Origin: an uncultured bacterium
GTDB lineage: Bacteria; Actinomycetota; Coriobacteriia; Coriobacteriales; Coriobacteriaceae
Assembly (NCBI GenBank): GCA_905214525.1
Contig: CAJMMN010000003.1
Span: forward strand, 109,758-173,757
Length of the DNA: 64,000 nucleotides
Direction: 5' to 3'
This document shows positions 25,414-33,792 of this stretch, one piece after another (position 1 is the first letter of the stretch; every line of letters begins with the position of its first letter). The translations under genes were made by a program, and so were the position numbers. Under the pieces are notes generated by a model. That model worked only from the letters and a program-made list of their open reading frames with translations, had not been told where the DNA came from and searched no databases.

Positions 25414-25475
25414 CGCGCTGGGGCACCGTTGCTTTGCGGAAGCGAATGTCCTGGCGCGTTGGAACACTCTTGCAT

Positions 25476-25529
25476 GGGCATGCCTCTCTTTCGTCTAAAA
25501 TAACGTGCAGGCGAAGGAGAGGCATGCCC
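25476..25529 (+). promoter_or_regulatory. hairpin masking the ribosome site and start codon of the HAD gene
   Basis: GGGCATGCCTCTCTTTCG (25476-25493) pairs with CGAAGGAGAGGCATGCCC (25512-25529): 18 bp with one G-U wobble, loop of 18 bases. The right arm contains the AAGGAGA ribosome site and the ATG at 25524. In RNA this would block initiation until opened. Confidence 0.8.
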
Positions 25530-26387
25530 ATGATCAAGATGTTCGCGAGTGACTTAGACGGAACGCTGCTTAACGCCCTGCACGAGGCAGATAGGACTAT
25601 CCGCCGCGCCATTCGCGAGCTGACTGAGGCTGGCCTGCATGTGGTTCCCGCGACTGGACGCTCGACGTTGCCGATCGGCGAGCATGGCTTTACGGGCCTG
25701 GCGCTTGACGCCTGCTGCTCCAATGGGTCCATCGTGCGCGACAGGCATGGCGAGGTGCTCAAGACCTGGACCATCGACCCGCAGGTTACCGAGGAGCTGC
25801 TCAAGGCGTTCCCGGACATTTGCTTTGACTGCTCCACGCCCGATGGCATGTTTTCGAGTGGATCGTTCGAGATGCATCAGGCGGGCTTTAAAAAGGACAG
25901 CCCCATCAAGCGTATTGTGATGCGCGGCATGCGTGCGCGTGGCGGCTATCACGAGGAACAGTATTTCGACCAGTCGATCGGCGATATCTTGCGTCACGAT
26001 GTATGCAAGATCAATTGTCGCGTGACCTCGCCCGAGCTGGAGCGTGACCTTAAGTCGTATCTTGCCGAGCGATCGGACCGCGTGGTCAACGCGCCGTTCG
26101 ATCCGGTGATGTTCGAGATCACGGACGTGGCGTGCAACAAGGGCGAGGGTGTGGCCTGGCTGGCGGGCTACTACGGTATTGCCGAGGACGAGGTCGCTGT
26201 CTACGGCGACGGCGGCAACGACATTGCTATGCTGAGGCGTTTCCGCCACAGCTACGCGACCAAAAACGGCAGCAATGCAGCTAAGGCCGCCGCGAGCGCA
26301 ACTATCGGCAGTTGCATGGTCCACGCCGTCCCCAAACACATGCTCGCCACCATGCGCAAGCAAAACTCCCGCACCGTCATCGAATAA
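25524..26387 (+). CDS. HAD-superfamily Cof-type phosphatase, 287 aa
   Basis: Cytosolic phosphatase of the Cof/YbiV-like HAD IIB group. Motif I is ASDLDGTLLN with nucleophile D10 and acid D12, motif II VVPATGRS, a Lys in CNKGEGVAW, and motif IV YGDGGNDIAML. A small cap domain lies between motifs II and III. The start may be ATG 25524 or 25530: AAGGAGA is 4 and 10 bases away respectively. Sugar phosphates or FMN-like compounds are usual substrates. Its translation may be controlled by the hairpin described at 25476. Confidence 0.9.
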   Translation: MPMIKMFASDLDGTLLNALHEADRTIRRAIRELTEAGLHVVPATGRSTLPIGEHGFTGLALDACCSNGSIVRDRHGEVLKTWTIDPQVTEELLKAFPDICFDCSTPDGMFSSGSFEMHQAGFKKDSPIKRIVMRGMRARGGYHEEQYFDQSIGDILRHDVCKINCRVTSPELERDLKSYLAERSDRVVNAPFDPVMFEITDVACNKGEGVAWLAGYYGIAEDEVAVYGDGGNDIAMLRRFRHSYATKNGSNAAKAAASATIGSCMVHAVPKHMLATMRKQNSRTVIE

Positions 26388-26416
26388 TGTGACAAAGGGA
26401 TTGTCCCTTTGTCACA
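26388..26416 (+). repeat. TGTGACAAAGGGA palindrome, directly after stop
   Basis: TGTGACAAAGGGA (26388-26400), loop TTG, TCCCTTTGTCACA (26404-26416): a perfect 13-bp stem starting on the base after the HAD stop. A degenerate copy is at 27113-27140. It belongs to the AAAGGGAC-core family. Confidence 0.9.
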
Positions 26417-26470
26417 TGGGAGATACCGGCTTTTGGCGTATAGGACTGTTACGCTTTCGCCACCAACATA

Positions 26471-26670
26471 TTTCGAGTTATTCGGCCTTTCGGAGGTCGT
26501 TAAATGGCTAAAGACGCCCTCTCGGGAACATTCATGCCTCTAATGGTGTTTGATTCGGTGACGTAAGTGCGCAAATGGGCATGTATACGCTCAAATGAGG
26601 ACAAAAACCCTCAGATAATCCCGGCGGTGCATTTATACAGAACCAGTAGCGTGGCCGAATAACTCGAAAA
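26471..26670. repeat. 200-bp element bounded by 17-18 bp inverted repeats
   Basis: CATATTTCGAGTTATTCGGCC (left, from 26467; quoted core TTTCGAGTTATTCGGCC at 26471-26487) and its complement GGCCGAATAACTCGAAA at 26653-26669 bound about 165 bases without a convincing ORF. The size and terminal inverted repeats are MITE-like. No target-site duplication is obvious. It accounts for much of the gene-free stretch 26388-26858. Confidence 0.6.
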
Positions 26671-26693
26671 ATGTAGGCGGCAGTTCGGCGACA

Positions 26694-26738
26694 AGCTCGG
26701 GTATGGCAAAGGAACTGTTCCTTCGACATACCCGAGCT
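26694..26738. repeat. nested hairpin with AAGGAAC centre
   Basis: AGCTCGGGTATG (26694-26705) pairs with CATACCCGAGCT (26727-26738). Inside, AAGGAAC-TG-TTCCTT forms a second stem. It resembles the AAAGGGAC-core palindromes with changed arms. Confidence 0.8.
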
Positions 26739-26764
26739 CCGATCTTCTGAAATGCGAACAAACA

Positions 26765-26794
26765 TTCGCATATCTAACTGCGCTTTGATAGAAT
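26765..26794 (+). promoter_or_regulatory. candidate toxin promoter
   Basis: TTCGCA (26765-26770), 18 bases, TAGAAT (26789-26794). The following sequence GTGTCG..GACGGCAG recurs after the opposing TAGAAT promoter at 27058-27053 on the minus strand. Confidence 0.55.
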
Positions 26795-26858
26795 CGGTGT
26801 CGTTGACGGCAGTTCCATGTGCCGGGCAGCGCCCTCCATTTGATGGGAGGTGATGCCC

Positions 26859-26984
26859 ATGACCGATTTGATTGATTTCGTGAGACTTCTGACCGCTTTG
26901 GTCTCGTTCTTCACGGCGCTTGTCGGCCTTTCCGAGGCACTCAAGCAGCGTTCGAAGCGCAACAGAAGGGGTCGCCGCCGCTAA
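26859..26984 (+). CDS. 41-aa hydrophobic peptide, candidate type I toxin
   Basis: Peptide with a short N-terminus (MTDLIDF), one membrane-length segment (VRLLTALVSFFTALVGL, residues 8-24) and a strongly basic tail (KQRSKRNRRGRRR). This is the build of holin-like/Fst-like type I toxins. GGGAGG precedes the ATG but is folded into a hairpin (CCCTCCAT 26832-26839 with ATGGGAGG 26843-26850), enclosed by GGGCA/TGCCC. The stop codon lies in a hairpin shared by both strands. An opposing promoter at 27081-27053 would make a short antisense RNA. Function is inferred from form and context only. Confidence 0.65.
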   Translation: MTDLIDFVRLLTALVSFFTALVGLSEALKQRSKRNRRGRRR

Positions 26985-27046
26985 GGCGTTGACCCCCTAA
27001 TGCAAACAACGGCGCTGCCCAGCCAGCTACAACTTGGGCTGCCGTC
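26963..27046 (-). ncRNA. candidate antisense RNA of type I toxin locus
   Basis: From the TAGAAT -10 at 27058-27053, transcription would begin near 27046 and run into the shared hairpin, giving an RNA of about 85 bases. It has an internal GCCCA/TGGGC stem and overlaps the 3' end of the toxin message. Ends are estimates. No experimental support is visible. Confidence 0.45.
26969..26996. terminator. hairpin shared by convergent toxin and antisense transcripts
   Basis: GGGGTC-gc-CGCC-gctaa-GGCG-tt-GACCCC overlaps the toxin stop codon. On the minus strand it is followed by TTCTGTT. It could end both convergent RNAs, leaving complementary 3' ends. Confidence 0.55.
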
Positions 27047-27052
27047 GACACT

Positions 27053-27081
27053 ATTCTACCCACGAATGACATTTTGGACAA
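27053..27081 (-). promoter_or_regulatory. candidate antisense RNA promoter
   Basis: On the minus strand: TTGTCC (27081-27076), 17 bases, TAGAAT (27058-27053). The downstream sequence GTGTCGACGGCAG matches the start region of the toxin transcript. Confidence 0.6.
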
Positions 27082-27112
27082 TCGGTAATGCCGCTCCAAA
27101 AGCCAGGCGGGT

Positions 27113-27140
27113 TGTGACAAAGGGACTGCCCCTCGTCACA
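27113..27140 (+). repeat. TGTGACAAAGGGACTG palindrome, degenerate copy
   Basis: TGTGACAAAGGGACTGCCCC followed by TCGTCACA: the same element as at 26388 with decayed right arm. Confidence 0.8.
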
Positions 27141-27168
27141 TCCCAAATATTGCCTTTACGTGTTGATA

Positions 27169-27211
27169 CACACGGTGTGCAATAATACTCGCACTGTGCA
27201 ATAGCGCACAG
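27169..27211. promoter_or_regulatory. operator-like palindromes upstream of TetR gene
   Basis: CACACGGTGTG (27169-27179) and CTGTGCAATAGCGCACAG (27194-27211) are perfect palindromes just before the TTG start. They are candidate autoregulatory sites. Confidence 0.5.
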
Positions 27212-27232
27212 GCTGAGTAACAAGGAGGACGC

Positions 27233-27943
27233 TTGTCCCAGCTCGAGAAATGCGATCGCCGGTCCCTTCGCTCGCAGCGTGCCCTTCGCCAGGCACTTGC
27301 TAGCGAGCTTGCCGAAAGCGGCGACCTTTCGCGCATTAATGTCGCGTCGCTCACCGAGCGCGCCGGTCTTACGCGTCGTACGTTCTATTCGCACTACAGC
27401 GATATCCCTGACTTTATCAATCAAATCGAGGACGGCTTGCTGGCCGAGATCCGTGAGCGCATTGAGCTCATCACCGCAGCTCGGCTGCCCGATCTTTACC
27501 GTAACATTGACGAGCTCGAGCCGGCGCCCGGTTCGGTTGAGCTGCTGCGTTATCTTGCGGCCAACCGCGACTTAATCGGTGCGCTGCTGGGTCCGGGCGG
27601 CGACCAGGCCTTCATTAAAAGGATTATCGACACCGCACGTGAGGCCGTGGCGCCGCGTGCGCAGACGGGCATTTTGGGCCTGGCGCTAGGCACGTTCTTT
27701 GACTACTACGTCACCTACGTCGTGAGTGCCGAGGTCGGCCTGATTCAGCGCTGGTTTGAGCGTGGGCTCACCGAATCGCCCGAGACCATAGCGCGCATCA
27801 TGACGGTTATCGCCTTTGTGCGCCCCGGCGACCTGTATGGCCAACCCATCGATATCAACGTGCCGGAATACGGCATGAAGCTATTGAATCTGCAGCTCGA
27901 GGACGCGGTCGACACCGCCGCAACCGTCGAGTCCAACAACTAA
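27233..27943 (+). CDS. TetR-family regulator, 236 aa
   Basis: DNA-binding repressor with a TetR helix-turn-helix in residues 10-60 (LASELAESGDLSRINVASLT ... GLTRRTFYSHYSDIPDFINQ). Residues 100-200 form a TetR_C-type ligand domain. The start is TTG with AAGGAGGAC at good spacing; no ATG is available. Eleven bases separate its stop from the giant activase gene, so it probably controls that gene from the shared promoter. Confidence 0.86.
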   Translation: MSQLEKCDRRSLRSQRALRQALASELAESGDLSRINVASLTERAGLTRRTFYSHYSDIPDFINQIEDGLLAEIRERIELITAARLPDLYRNIDELEPAPGSVELLRYLAANRDLIGALLGPGGDQAFIKRIIDTAREAVAPRAQTGILGLALGTFFDYYVTYVVSAEVGLIQRWFERGLTESPETIARIMTVIAFVRPGDLYGQPIDINVPEYGMKLLNLQLEDAVDTAATVESNN

Positions 27944-27954
27944 GAGGAGAGACA

Positions 27955-30900
27955 ATGAGCAAACTCGTCGAAGGCATTAAGGACCGTATGGTCGCTGCCG
28001 CACGCGAGGCCGCGCCCGCCGTGGTGGACGCGGCGCAGAAGGCCGCGACCGCGGCAGCCGAGAAAGTTGCCGAGGCAGTTGCCGATGCCAAGAACGCGGC
28101 AGGGGAGACGTCCGCCGCTAGCGAGCCCGCCACCGCCGCTGAGCCCGTAGCCGCCGTCCACGCCCCCGAAGGCGCGATCTTCAACCCCGAGAACGCCCGC
28201 GGCAACCTGCACCTGGGCATCGACGTGGGCTCCACCACCGTCAAGCTCGCCATGCTCAATGACGACAACCAAATTGTCTACGCCAAGTACCAGCGCCATC
28301 ATACCGATGTCCGCGCCTGTGCCCGCGACCTGTTCGAAGGCGCTGCGACCGTGCTACCGACGGCGCAGATGACTTGCGCCATCACCGGTTCGGGCGGCCT
28401 GCTGCTTTCCCAATGGCTCGACCTGGAGTTTGTCCAGGAGGTCATCGCCAGCAAGCGCGCCGTCGAGACTCTCATCCCCGCTACCGACGTCGCCATCGAG
28501 CTGGGCGGCGAGGACGCCAAGATCATCTACTTCGATAACGGCATCGAGCAGCGCATGAACGGCACCTGCGCCGGCGGCACGGGCGCCTTCATCGATCAGA
28601 TGGCCACCCTGCTGCACACCGATGCCAGCGGCCTCAACGAGCTCGCGGCCAACGCCACCACCATCTATCCCATCGCCAGCCGCTGCGGCGTCTTTGCCAA
28701 GACCGACGTCCAGCCGCTGCTCAACGAGGGCGCCCGTCCCGAGGACGTGGCCGCCTCCATCTTCCAGGCCGTCGTGACCCAGACCATCTCGGGTCTGGCG
28801 TGCGGCCGTCCCATTCGCGGCAACGTCGCCTTCCTGGGCGGCCCGCTGCAGTATCTCTCCGAGCTGCGCCACCGCTTCTACCTCACGCTCAACCTGGACG
28901 AGGAGCACCGTATCGTGCCCCAAAACGCCCACCTGTTTGTAGCGAGCGGCGCCGCCATGGCGCACGAGTCCAACAAGCTCAGCACGTTCCCACAGCTTAT
29001 CGAGGCCATCGACAGCTTGGGCGACACACAGGGCGCTGAGGTCGAGCGCCTGGATCCGCTCTTTGCCACCGACGAGGACTTTGCCGAGTTCAAGGGTCGC
29101 CACGACACCGAGGTCGTCCCCAAGGGCAAGCTCGACGGCTACACCGGCCGCGTGTTCATCGGCATCGACGCCGGTTCCACCACCATGAAGGCCGCACTCG
29201 TGGGCGAGGACGGTCAGCTGCTGCACACCTGGTACGGCAACAACAACGGCGACATCCTGGGCACGGCCAAGGTCATCATGGCCGATTTCTACAACTACAT
29301 TCCCGCGGGCTGCACCATCGGCCACGTGACCACCACGGGCTACGGCGAGGCGCTGCTCATCGAGGCCCTCAAGGCCGACTCGGGCGAAATCGAGACCGTT
29401 GCGCACCTGCGCGGCGCCAAGGCGTTCCTGCCCGGCGTCGAGTTCATCTTGGACATTGGTGGCCAGGACATGAAGTGCCTGCGCGTCAAGGACGGCGTGA
29501 TCGAGCACATCATGCTCAACGAGGCCTGTTCGTCGGGTTGCGGTAGCTTTATCGAGAGCTTCGCCGTCTCTATGAACATGGACGTGCGCGCGTTCGCCAA
29601 CGCCGCCATCCATGCCAAGGCTCCCGTCGACCTGGGCAGCCGCTGCACGGTCTTTATGAACTCGCGCGTCAAGCAGGCGCAAAAGGAAGGCGCCACGGTG
29701 GGCGACATCGCGGCCGGTCTGTCTTATTCCGTCATCAAGAACGCCCTGTTCAAGGTCATTAAGCTGCGCGACCCCAAGGAGATCGGCAGCCAGGTAATCG
29801 TCCAAGGCGGCACCTTTATGTCCGATGCTACGCTGCGCGCGTTTGAGCAGCTCACCGGCGTTCATGCCGTGCGTCCCGACATTGCCGGCTGCATGGGCGC
29901 ATACGGTGCGGCCCTGCTCGCCCGCGATCGCGCCGGCGCCGACGGCACCTCGACCATCCTCTCGGCTGAGAACATCGCGCACCTCACCGTGACACAAAAG
30001 CATGTCCGCTGCGGCCGTTGCTCCAACAACTGCCAGCTTACCGTTAACGACTTTGGCGGCGGCAGGCGCTTTATTACCGGCAACCGCTGCGAGAAGGGTG
30101 CCGGCCACAAAAAACAGAAGACCGAGGCCCCCAACCTCTTCAAAATGAAAAACGAGTTGCTGTTTAACCGCGAGGTGCTGAGTCCCGACGAGGCCCCGCG
30201 CGGCACCGTGGGTATCCCGCGCGCACTCAACATGTACGAGAACTACCCCTTCTGGCACGCGTTCTTTACACGCCTGGGCTTTAGCGTGCAGCTGTCCGAC
30301 CAGTCGAGCAAGAAGACCTACCAGGCGGGTATCGAGTCCATGCCGTCCGAGAGCGTGTGCTATCCGGCCAAGATGAGCCACGGCCACGTGATGAACCTTA
30401 TCGACCGCGATGTCGACTTTATCTGGATGCCGTGCGTGCGCTGGGAGCGCAAAGAGGACCCGACGGCTGGTAACTGCTACAACTGCCCCATCGTCATGAG
30501 CTACCCCACAGCGCTGGCGCTCAACATCGACGAGATCCGCGAGCAGAACATCGAGTTCCTGTATCCGTTTGTGCCCTATCACGATAAGACCGAGCTCAAG
30601 CGCCGCCTGTACCAGGTGCTCGCCGTCGACCGCGTGGCCGATGCGCAAGCCGGTCGCGGTCGCGTGCGTGGACCCAGGATCACGCGCTCCGAGGTTGATG
30701 CCGCCGTCAACGCTGCCTTTGAGGTCGATGCGCGTTTCCACGAGGACATCCAGACCATGGGCGAGGCGGCTCTTAAGTGGGTCGAGGACCACGGCGGCCA
30801 CGGCATCGTACTCGCCGGCCGTCCTTACCATAACGACCCCGAGATCAACCACGCCCTGCCCGAGCTTATCTCGAGCTTTGGCTTTGCGGTCTTTACCGAG

Positions 30901-32736
30901 GATTCGCTCGCGCATCTCGTGAAGCCCGAGCGCCCCATCCGCGTCGTCGACCAGTGGATGTACCACAGCCGCCTGTACGCCGTCGCCCGTTTTGTGACGA
31001 TGCGCAACGATCTGGACCTGATCCAGCTCAACTCTTTCGGCTGCGGCTTGGACGCCCTGACCACCGACCAGGTGCAGGAGATTCTGGAAGCCAGCGGCAA
31101 GATCTACACCGTGCTCAAGATCGACGAGGTGTCCAACCTGGGTGCCGCGCGCATTCGCATCCGCTCGCTCATGGCGGCGCTCAAGGACCAGGAGGCCGAG
31201 CGCTTGGCCGAGGCAACCGCCGCGGGCGAGGTCTTTGAGCAGGGCGATGCCGCGCCGGTGGCTCCCTCCACGGATGCCCCCGCGTTCGCGAGCCGCAAGT
31301 ACACGTTCGAGGCGCAGCGTGAGAGCGCATCGACCGCGTGGCCCAAGGTGCCCTTTACCGAGCAGATGCGCGACGAGGGCTACACCATCCTGTGCCCGCA
31401 GATGGCGCCGATCCACTTCGACCTGGTCAAAGAGGTGTTCCGCGGTGCCGGCTATAACCTGGAGCTGCTGCCCTCGACCGATCACGATGCCGTCGAGGCC
31501 GGCCTGCGCTACGTGAACAATGACATTTGCTACCCGTCGATTCTGGTGACGGGCCAGATCATGGAAGCCATCGAGAGCGGTCGGTACGACCTGTCCACGA
31601 CGGCCGTGGTTATCAGCCAGACCGGCGGCGGCTGCCGTGCCACCAACTACATCGCACTCATCCGCAAGGCCCTGCGCGAGAGCGGCCACCCCGAGATCCC
31701 GGTGATCTCGCTTTCGGCCGTGGCGCTCGGCGAGGACAACCCCGGCTTTAAGATTACGCCGGCGCTGCTTAAGCAGGCTGTCTACGCGGTGCTCTTTGGC
31801 GACGTGATGATGCAGATGCTCTACCGCTGCCGTCCGTACGAGGCTACGCCCGGTGCTGCCAACGCGCTCTACGAGGAGTACATGGCGCGCGCCCGCAAGC
31901 TGGCGCCCAAGTTTAACCGCCACAACTACACCAAGTTGTGCCGCGAGGCCATCCGCGCGTTCGACACCATGCCGCTCGCAGGCGAGGGTGCTAAGCCGCG
32001 CGTGGGCGTGGTCGGCGAGATCTTGGTCAAGTTCCACCCTACGGCCAACAACCACGTGGTCGACGTTATCGAGCGCGAGGGCTGCGAGGCCGTAGTGCCG
32101 GGCCTGCTCGACTTCTTCCTGTACTCCATGAGCAACGCCGAGCTGCAGAAGGACGAGCTGGGAAGCTCTGCTACCACGCGCGCTGGCATGCAGGCGCTCA
32201 TCAAACTCGTGGACTGGATGCGTACACCGGTGGAGGAGATGCTCGAAAAGTCCCGCCGCTTTGAGGCGCCCGAGCGCATCGGCGCCATGGCCGACAAGGC
32301 CCGTACGGTGCTTTCGGTGTGCAACAACATGGGCGAGGGCTGGCTGCTCACGGCCGAGATGCTCGACCTGATCGACCACGGTGCGCCCAACATCATCTGC
32401 ACGCAGCCCTTCGCGTGCCTGCCCAACCACGTGGTGGGTAAGGCCGTGATCAAGGAGCTGCGCCGCCAGCATCCCGAGAGCAACATCGTCGCGGTGGACT
32501 ACGACCCCGGTGCGTCCGAGGTCAACCAGCTCAACCGCATCAAGCTTATGATTAGCGTGGCCAAGGAGAACATGCGCGCCGGCAAGGGCTTCAAGCTTGA
32601 GAAGGTGGCGCCGCTCGCGATGGACGAGGTTACCGGTCAGATGCGCGCCCATGATGGCTGCGTGAGCTGCGGACCGGCCAGCGAGGAGGCCGTGGCATCG
32701 GTCGCTGAGCGCCTGGGACGCGGCATTAAGAAGTAG
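27955..32736 (+). CDS. acyl-CoA dehydratase activase-related giant protein, 1593 aa
   Basis: Fused protein of the 2-hydroxyacyl-CoA dehydratase activator family (BcrA/BadF plus DUF2229/HgdB-like parts). Residues 1-80 are an Ala/Glu-rich helical leader. Two ASKHA ATPase domains begin at LGIDVGSTTVK (87) and IGIDAGSTTMK (about 400). GEDAKI, a CAGGTGAF segment and the CSSGCGSF segment supply likely cluster cysteines. CGRCSNNC lies near 684, and the DUF2229 region with PSESVCYPAK and NCYNCPIV follows. The C-terminal third ends in DGCVSCGPAS. Such proteins use ATP to energise electron transfer to an Fe-S dehydratase or reductase. No dehydratase is adjacent, so the client is unknown. Confidence 0.9.
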   Translation: MSKLVEGIKDRMVAAAREAAPAVVDAAQKAATAAAEKVAEAVADAKNAAGETSAASEPATAAEPVAAVHAPEGAIFNPENARGNLHLGIDVGSTTVKLAMLNDDNQIVYAKYQRHHTDVRACARDLFEGAATVLPTAQMTCAITGSGGLLLSQWLDLEFVQEVIASKRAVETLIPATDVAIELGGEDAKIIYFDNGIEQRMNGTCAGGTGAFIDQMATLLHTDASGLNELAANATTIYPIASRCGVFAKTDVQPLLNEGARPEDVAASIFQAVVTQTISGLACGRPIRGNVAFLGGPLQYLSELRHRFYLTLNLDEEHRIVPQNAHLFVASGAAMAHESNKLSTFPQLIEAIDSLGDTQGAEVERLDPLFATDEDFAEFKGRHDTEVVPKGKLDGYTGRVFIGIDAGSTTMKAALVGEDGQLLHTWYGNNNGDILGTAKVIMADFYNYIPAGCTIGHVTTTGYGEALLIEALKADSGEIETVAHLRGAKAFLPGVEFILDIGGQDMKCLRVKDGVIEHIMLNEACSSGCGSFIESFAVSMNMDVRAFANAAIHAKAPVDLGSRCTVFMNSRVKQAQKEGATVGDIAAGLSYSVIKNALFKVIKLRDPKEIGSQVIVQGGTFMSDATLRAFEQLTGVHAVRPDIAGCMGAYGAALLARDRAGADGTSTILSAENIAHLTVTQKHVRCGRCSNNCQLTVNDFGGGRRFITGNRCEKGAGHKKQKTEAPNLFKMKNELLFNREVLSPDEAPRGTVGIPRALNMYENYPFWHAFFTRLGFSVQLSDQSSKKTYQAGIESMPSESVCYPAKMSHGHVMNLIDRDVDFIWMPCVRWERKEDPTAGNCYNCPIVMSYPTALALNIDEIREQNIEFLYPFVPYHDKTELKRRLYQVLAVDRVADAQAGRGRVRGPRITRSEVDAAVNAAFEVDARFHEDIQTMGEAALKWVEDHGGHGIVLAGRPYHNDPEINHALPELISSFGFAVFTEDSLAHLVKPERPIRVVDQWMYHSRLYAVARFVTMRNDLDLIQLNSFGCGLDALTTDQVQEILEASGKIYTVLKIDEVSNLGAARIRIRSLMAALKDQEAERLAEATAAGEVFEQGDAAPVAPSTDAPAFASRKYTFEAQRESASTAWPKVPFTEQMRDEGYTILCPQMAPIHFDLVKEVFRGAGYNLELLPSTDHDAVEAGLRYVNNDICYPSILVTGQIMEAIESGRYDLSTTAVVISQTGGGCRATNYIALIRKALRESGHPEIPVISLSAVALGEDNPGFKITPALLKQAVYAVLFGDVMMQMLYRCRPYEATPGAANALYEEYMARARKLAPKFNRHNYTKLCREAIRAFDTMPLAGEGAKPRVGVVGEILVKFHPTANNHVVDVIEREGCEAVVPGLLDFFLYSMSNAELQKDELGSSATTRAGMQALIKLVDWMRTPVEEMLEKSRRFEAPERIGAMADKARTVLSVCNNMGEGWLLTAEMLDLIDHGAPNIICTQPFACLPNHVVGKAVIKELRRQHPESNIVAVDYDPGASEVNQLNRIKLMISVAKENMRAGKGFKLEKVAPLAMDEVTGQMRAHDGCVSCGPASEEAVASVAERLGRGIKK

Positions 32737-32765
32737 ACGGCCCGCTTTGGGCTAGATGTGAGGCA

Positions 32766-32802
32766 AACGGGTGGTAGCCGTACCGGCTACCACCCGTTTT
32801 TA
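32766..32802 (+). terminator. strong rho-independent terminator
   Basis: AACGGGTGGTAGCCG pairs with CGGCTACCACCCGTT across TAC, followed by a T-run. It ends the TetR/activase operon. Confidence 0.93.
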
Positions 32803-32853
32803 CTGTACATCTGTTGCGTAAATGGCGTTGCAGGCGCTTTCAGCGGACTCGGA

Positions 32854-32985
32854 TTTCGGAAGTATGCGGCAAAATTTGAATAGGCCGAGCACACTGGATA
32901 TGTCCAAGCTCTGTACCTGCGGTTTTATTGGCGAAAAACCGGGGTATGCTCGAGAGTTCCGGAATTTGCCGCATACTTCCGAAAA
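32854..32985. repeat. 132-bp nested palindrome
   Basis: TTTCGGAAGTATGCGGCAAA (32854-) and its complement ending at 32984 match over 22 bases with one indel. Inner pairs are CCGAGCA/TGCTCG and GCGGTTTT/AAAAACCG. It has no T-run and no ORF, and is MITE- or REP-like. It is the main content of the gene-free stretch 32803-33217; nothing else is evident there. Confidence 0.75.
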
Positions 32986-33217
32986 CAATGCCTCGGTGGC
33001 GCCAAAAATAGCCTCCGGAACCCTGAGATAATGAACATATGTAGCCGTTCGCCGCAAATTACCGTCCGTTCATGGAACCTATCTCCAACGAGTTGTAACC
33101 ATATGGTTTGATGTTGGAAACATATGATTGCCGGCAGGCCGTAGGTGACGTTTGCCCTGATATCGGAGGTTCCAGGTATGTTTCGTGCTCCGTTAAACAA
33201 CTATCGGTTGGGCTAAC

Positions 33218-33667
33218 ATGGATCGCCGTGTTATTTCGATAACCCTTGCAGTGGTTTGCCTGGCTGTGCTCCTGGGCGCTGCAGGGCAGTTTGCTATAAA
33301 TCGAGAAACATCCTATATGCAGGAATGCGTTTCCGAAGGCTTTGCCATTGACGGTTACTATCGGGATGACAAAACAAGTCTGGAAACCCTGGCCTTTCTT
33401 GAAGAGGATAACCATCGTTGGCAACTGGTCGACAAAGACGGCAGCTGCGTTGACGGGCAGTTTAAGCGTACGGATGATCCCAATATCCTGGTATTAAAGA
33501 AGGAAAACGGCGAAGAATTCGGCACGGTTCACGTTGCGTATATATCGCGCCGACGCAATCAGGGGCAGATTTACCTAATTAGAAATACTAAGGTGACCCG
33601 ATTTTATCTTGTGAGCACCGATCCGGCGTTTACGGTGGAGTCTGGCGATGTCGATGCGGACGCCTGA
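33218..33667 (+). CDS. membrane-anchored hypothetical protein, 149 aa
   Basis: Unrecognised protein with a short basic N-terminus (MDRR) and one hydrophobic segment (residues 6-26), either an uncleaved anchor or a signal peptide. The rest is soluble, with two Gly/Asp-turn repeats suggestive of a small beta structure (LEEDNHRWQLVDKDGSCVDG). The ribosome site is weak (TTGGG). Codon use is less GC-biased than its neighbours. No partner gene is adjacent on the same strand. Confidence 0.65.
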   Translation: MDRRVISITLAVVCLAVLLGAAGQFAINRETSYMQECVSEGFAIDGYYRDDKTSLETLAFLEEDNHRWQLVDKDGSCVDGQFKRTDDPNILVLKKENGEEFGTVHVAYISRRRNQGQIYLIRNTKVTRFYLVSTDPAFTVESGDVDADA

Positions 33668-33792
33668 TTCACGGCAATAAAACAGCGAGCGGGGCTCGGG
33701 TGTGAACTGCACCCCGCAATTTGCTCGTGTCCGTATCGCGTCTGCGCCTCGTCGTAACTTGCGTCCGTGCGAGCATTCATCCCGCGCCGGCA

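Noticed and set aside
28354..32652. 1432-aa open frame on the minus strand
   Set aside because: It is the antisense shadow of the activase gene. High GC with a strong third-position bias leaves the opposite frame open. It has His/Leu/Val-rich low-sense protein and no ribosome site.
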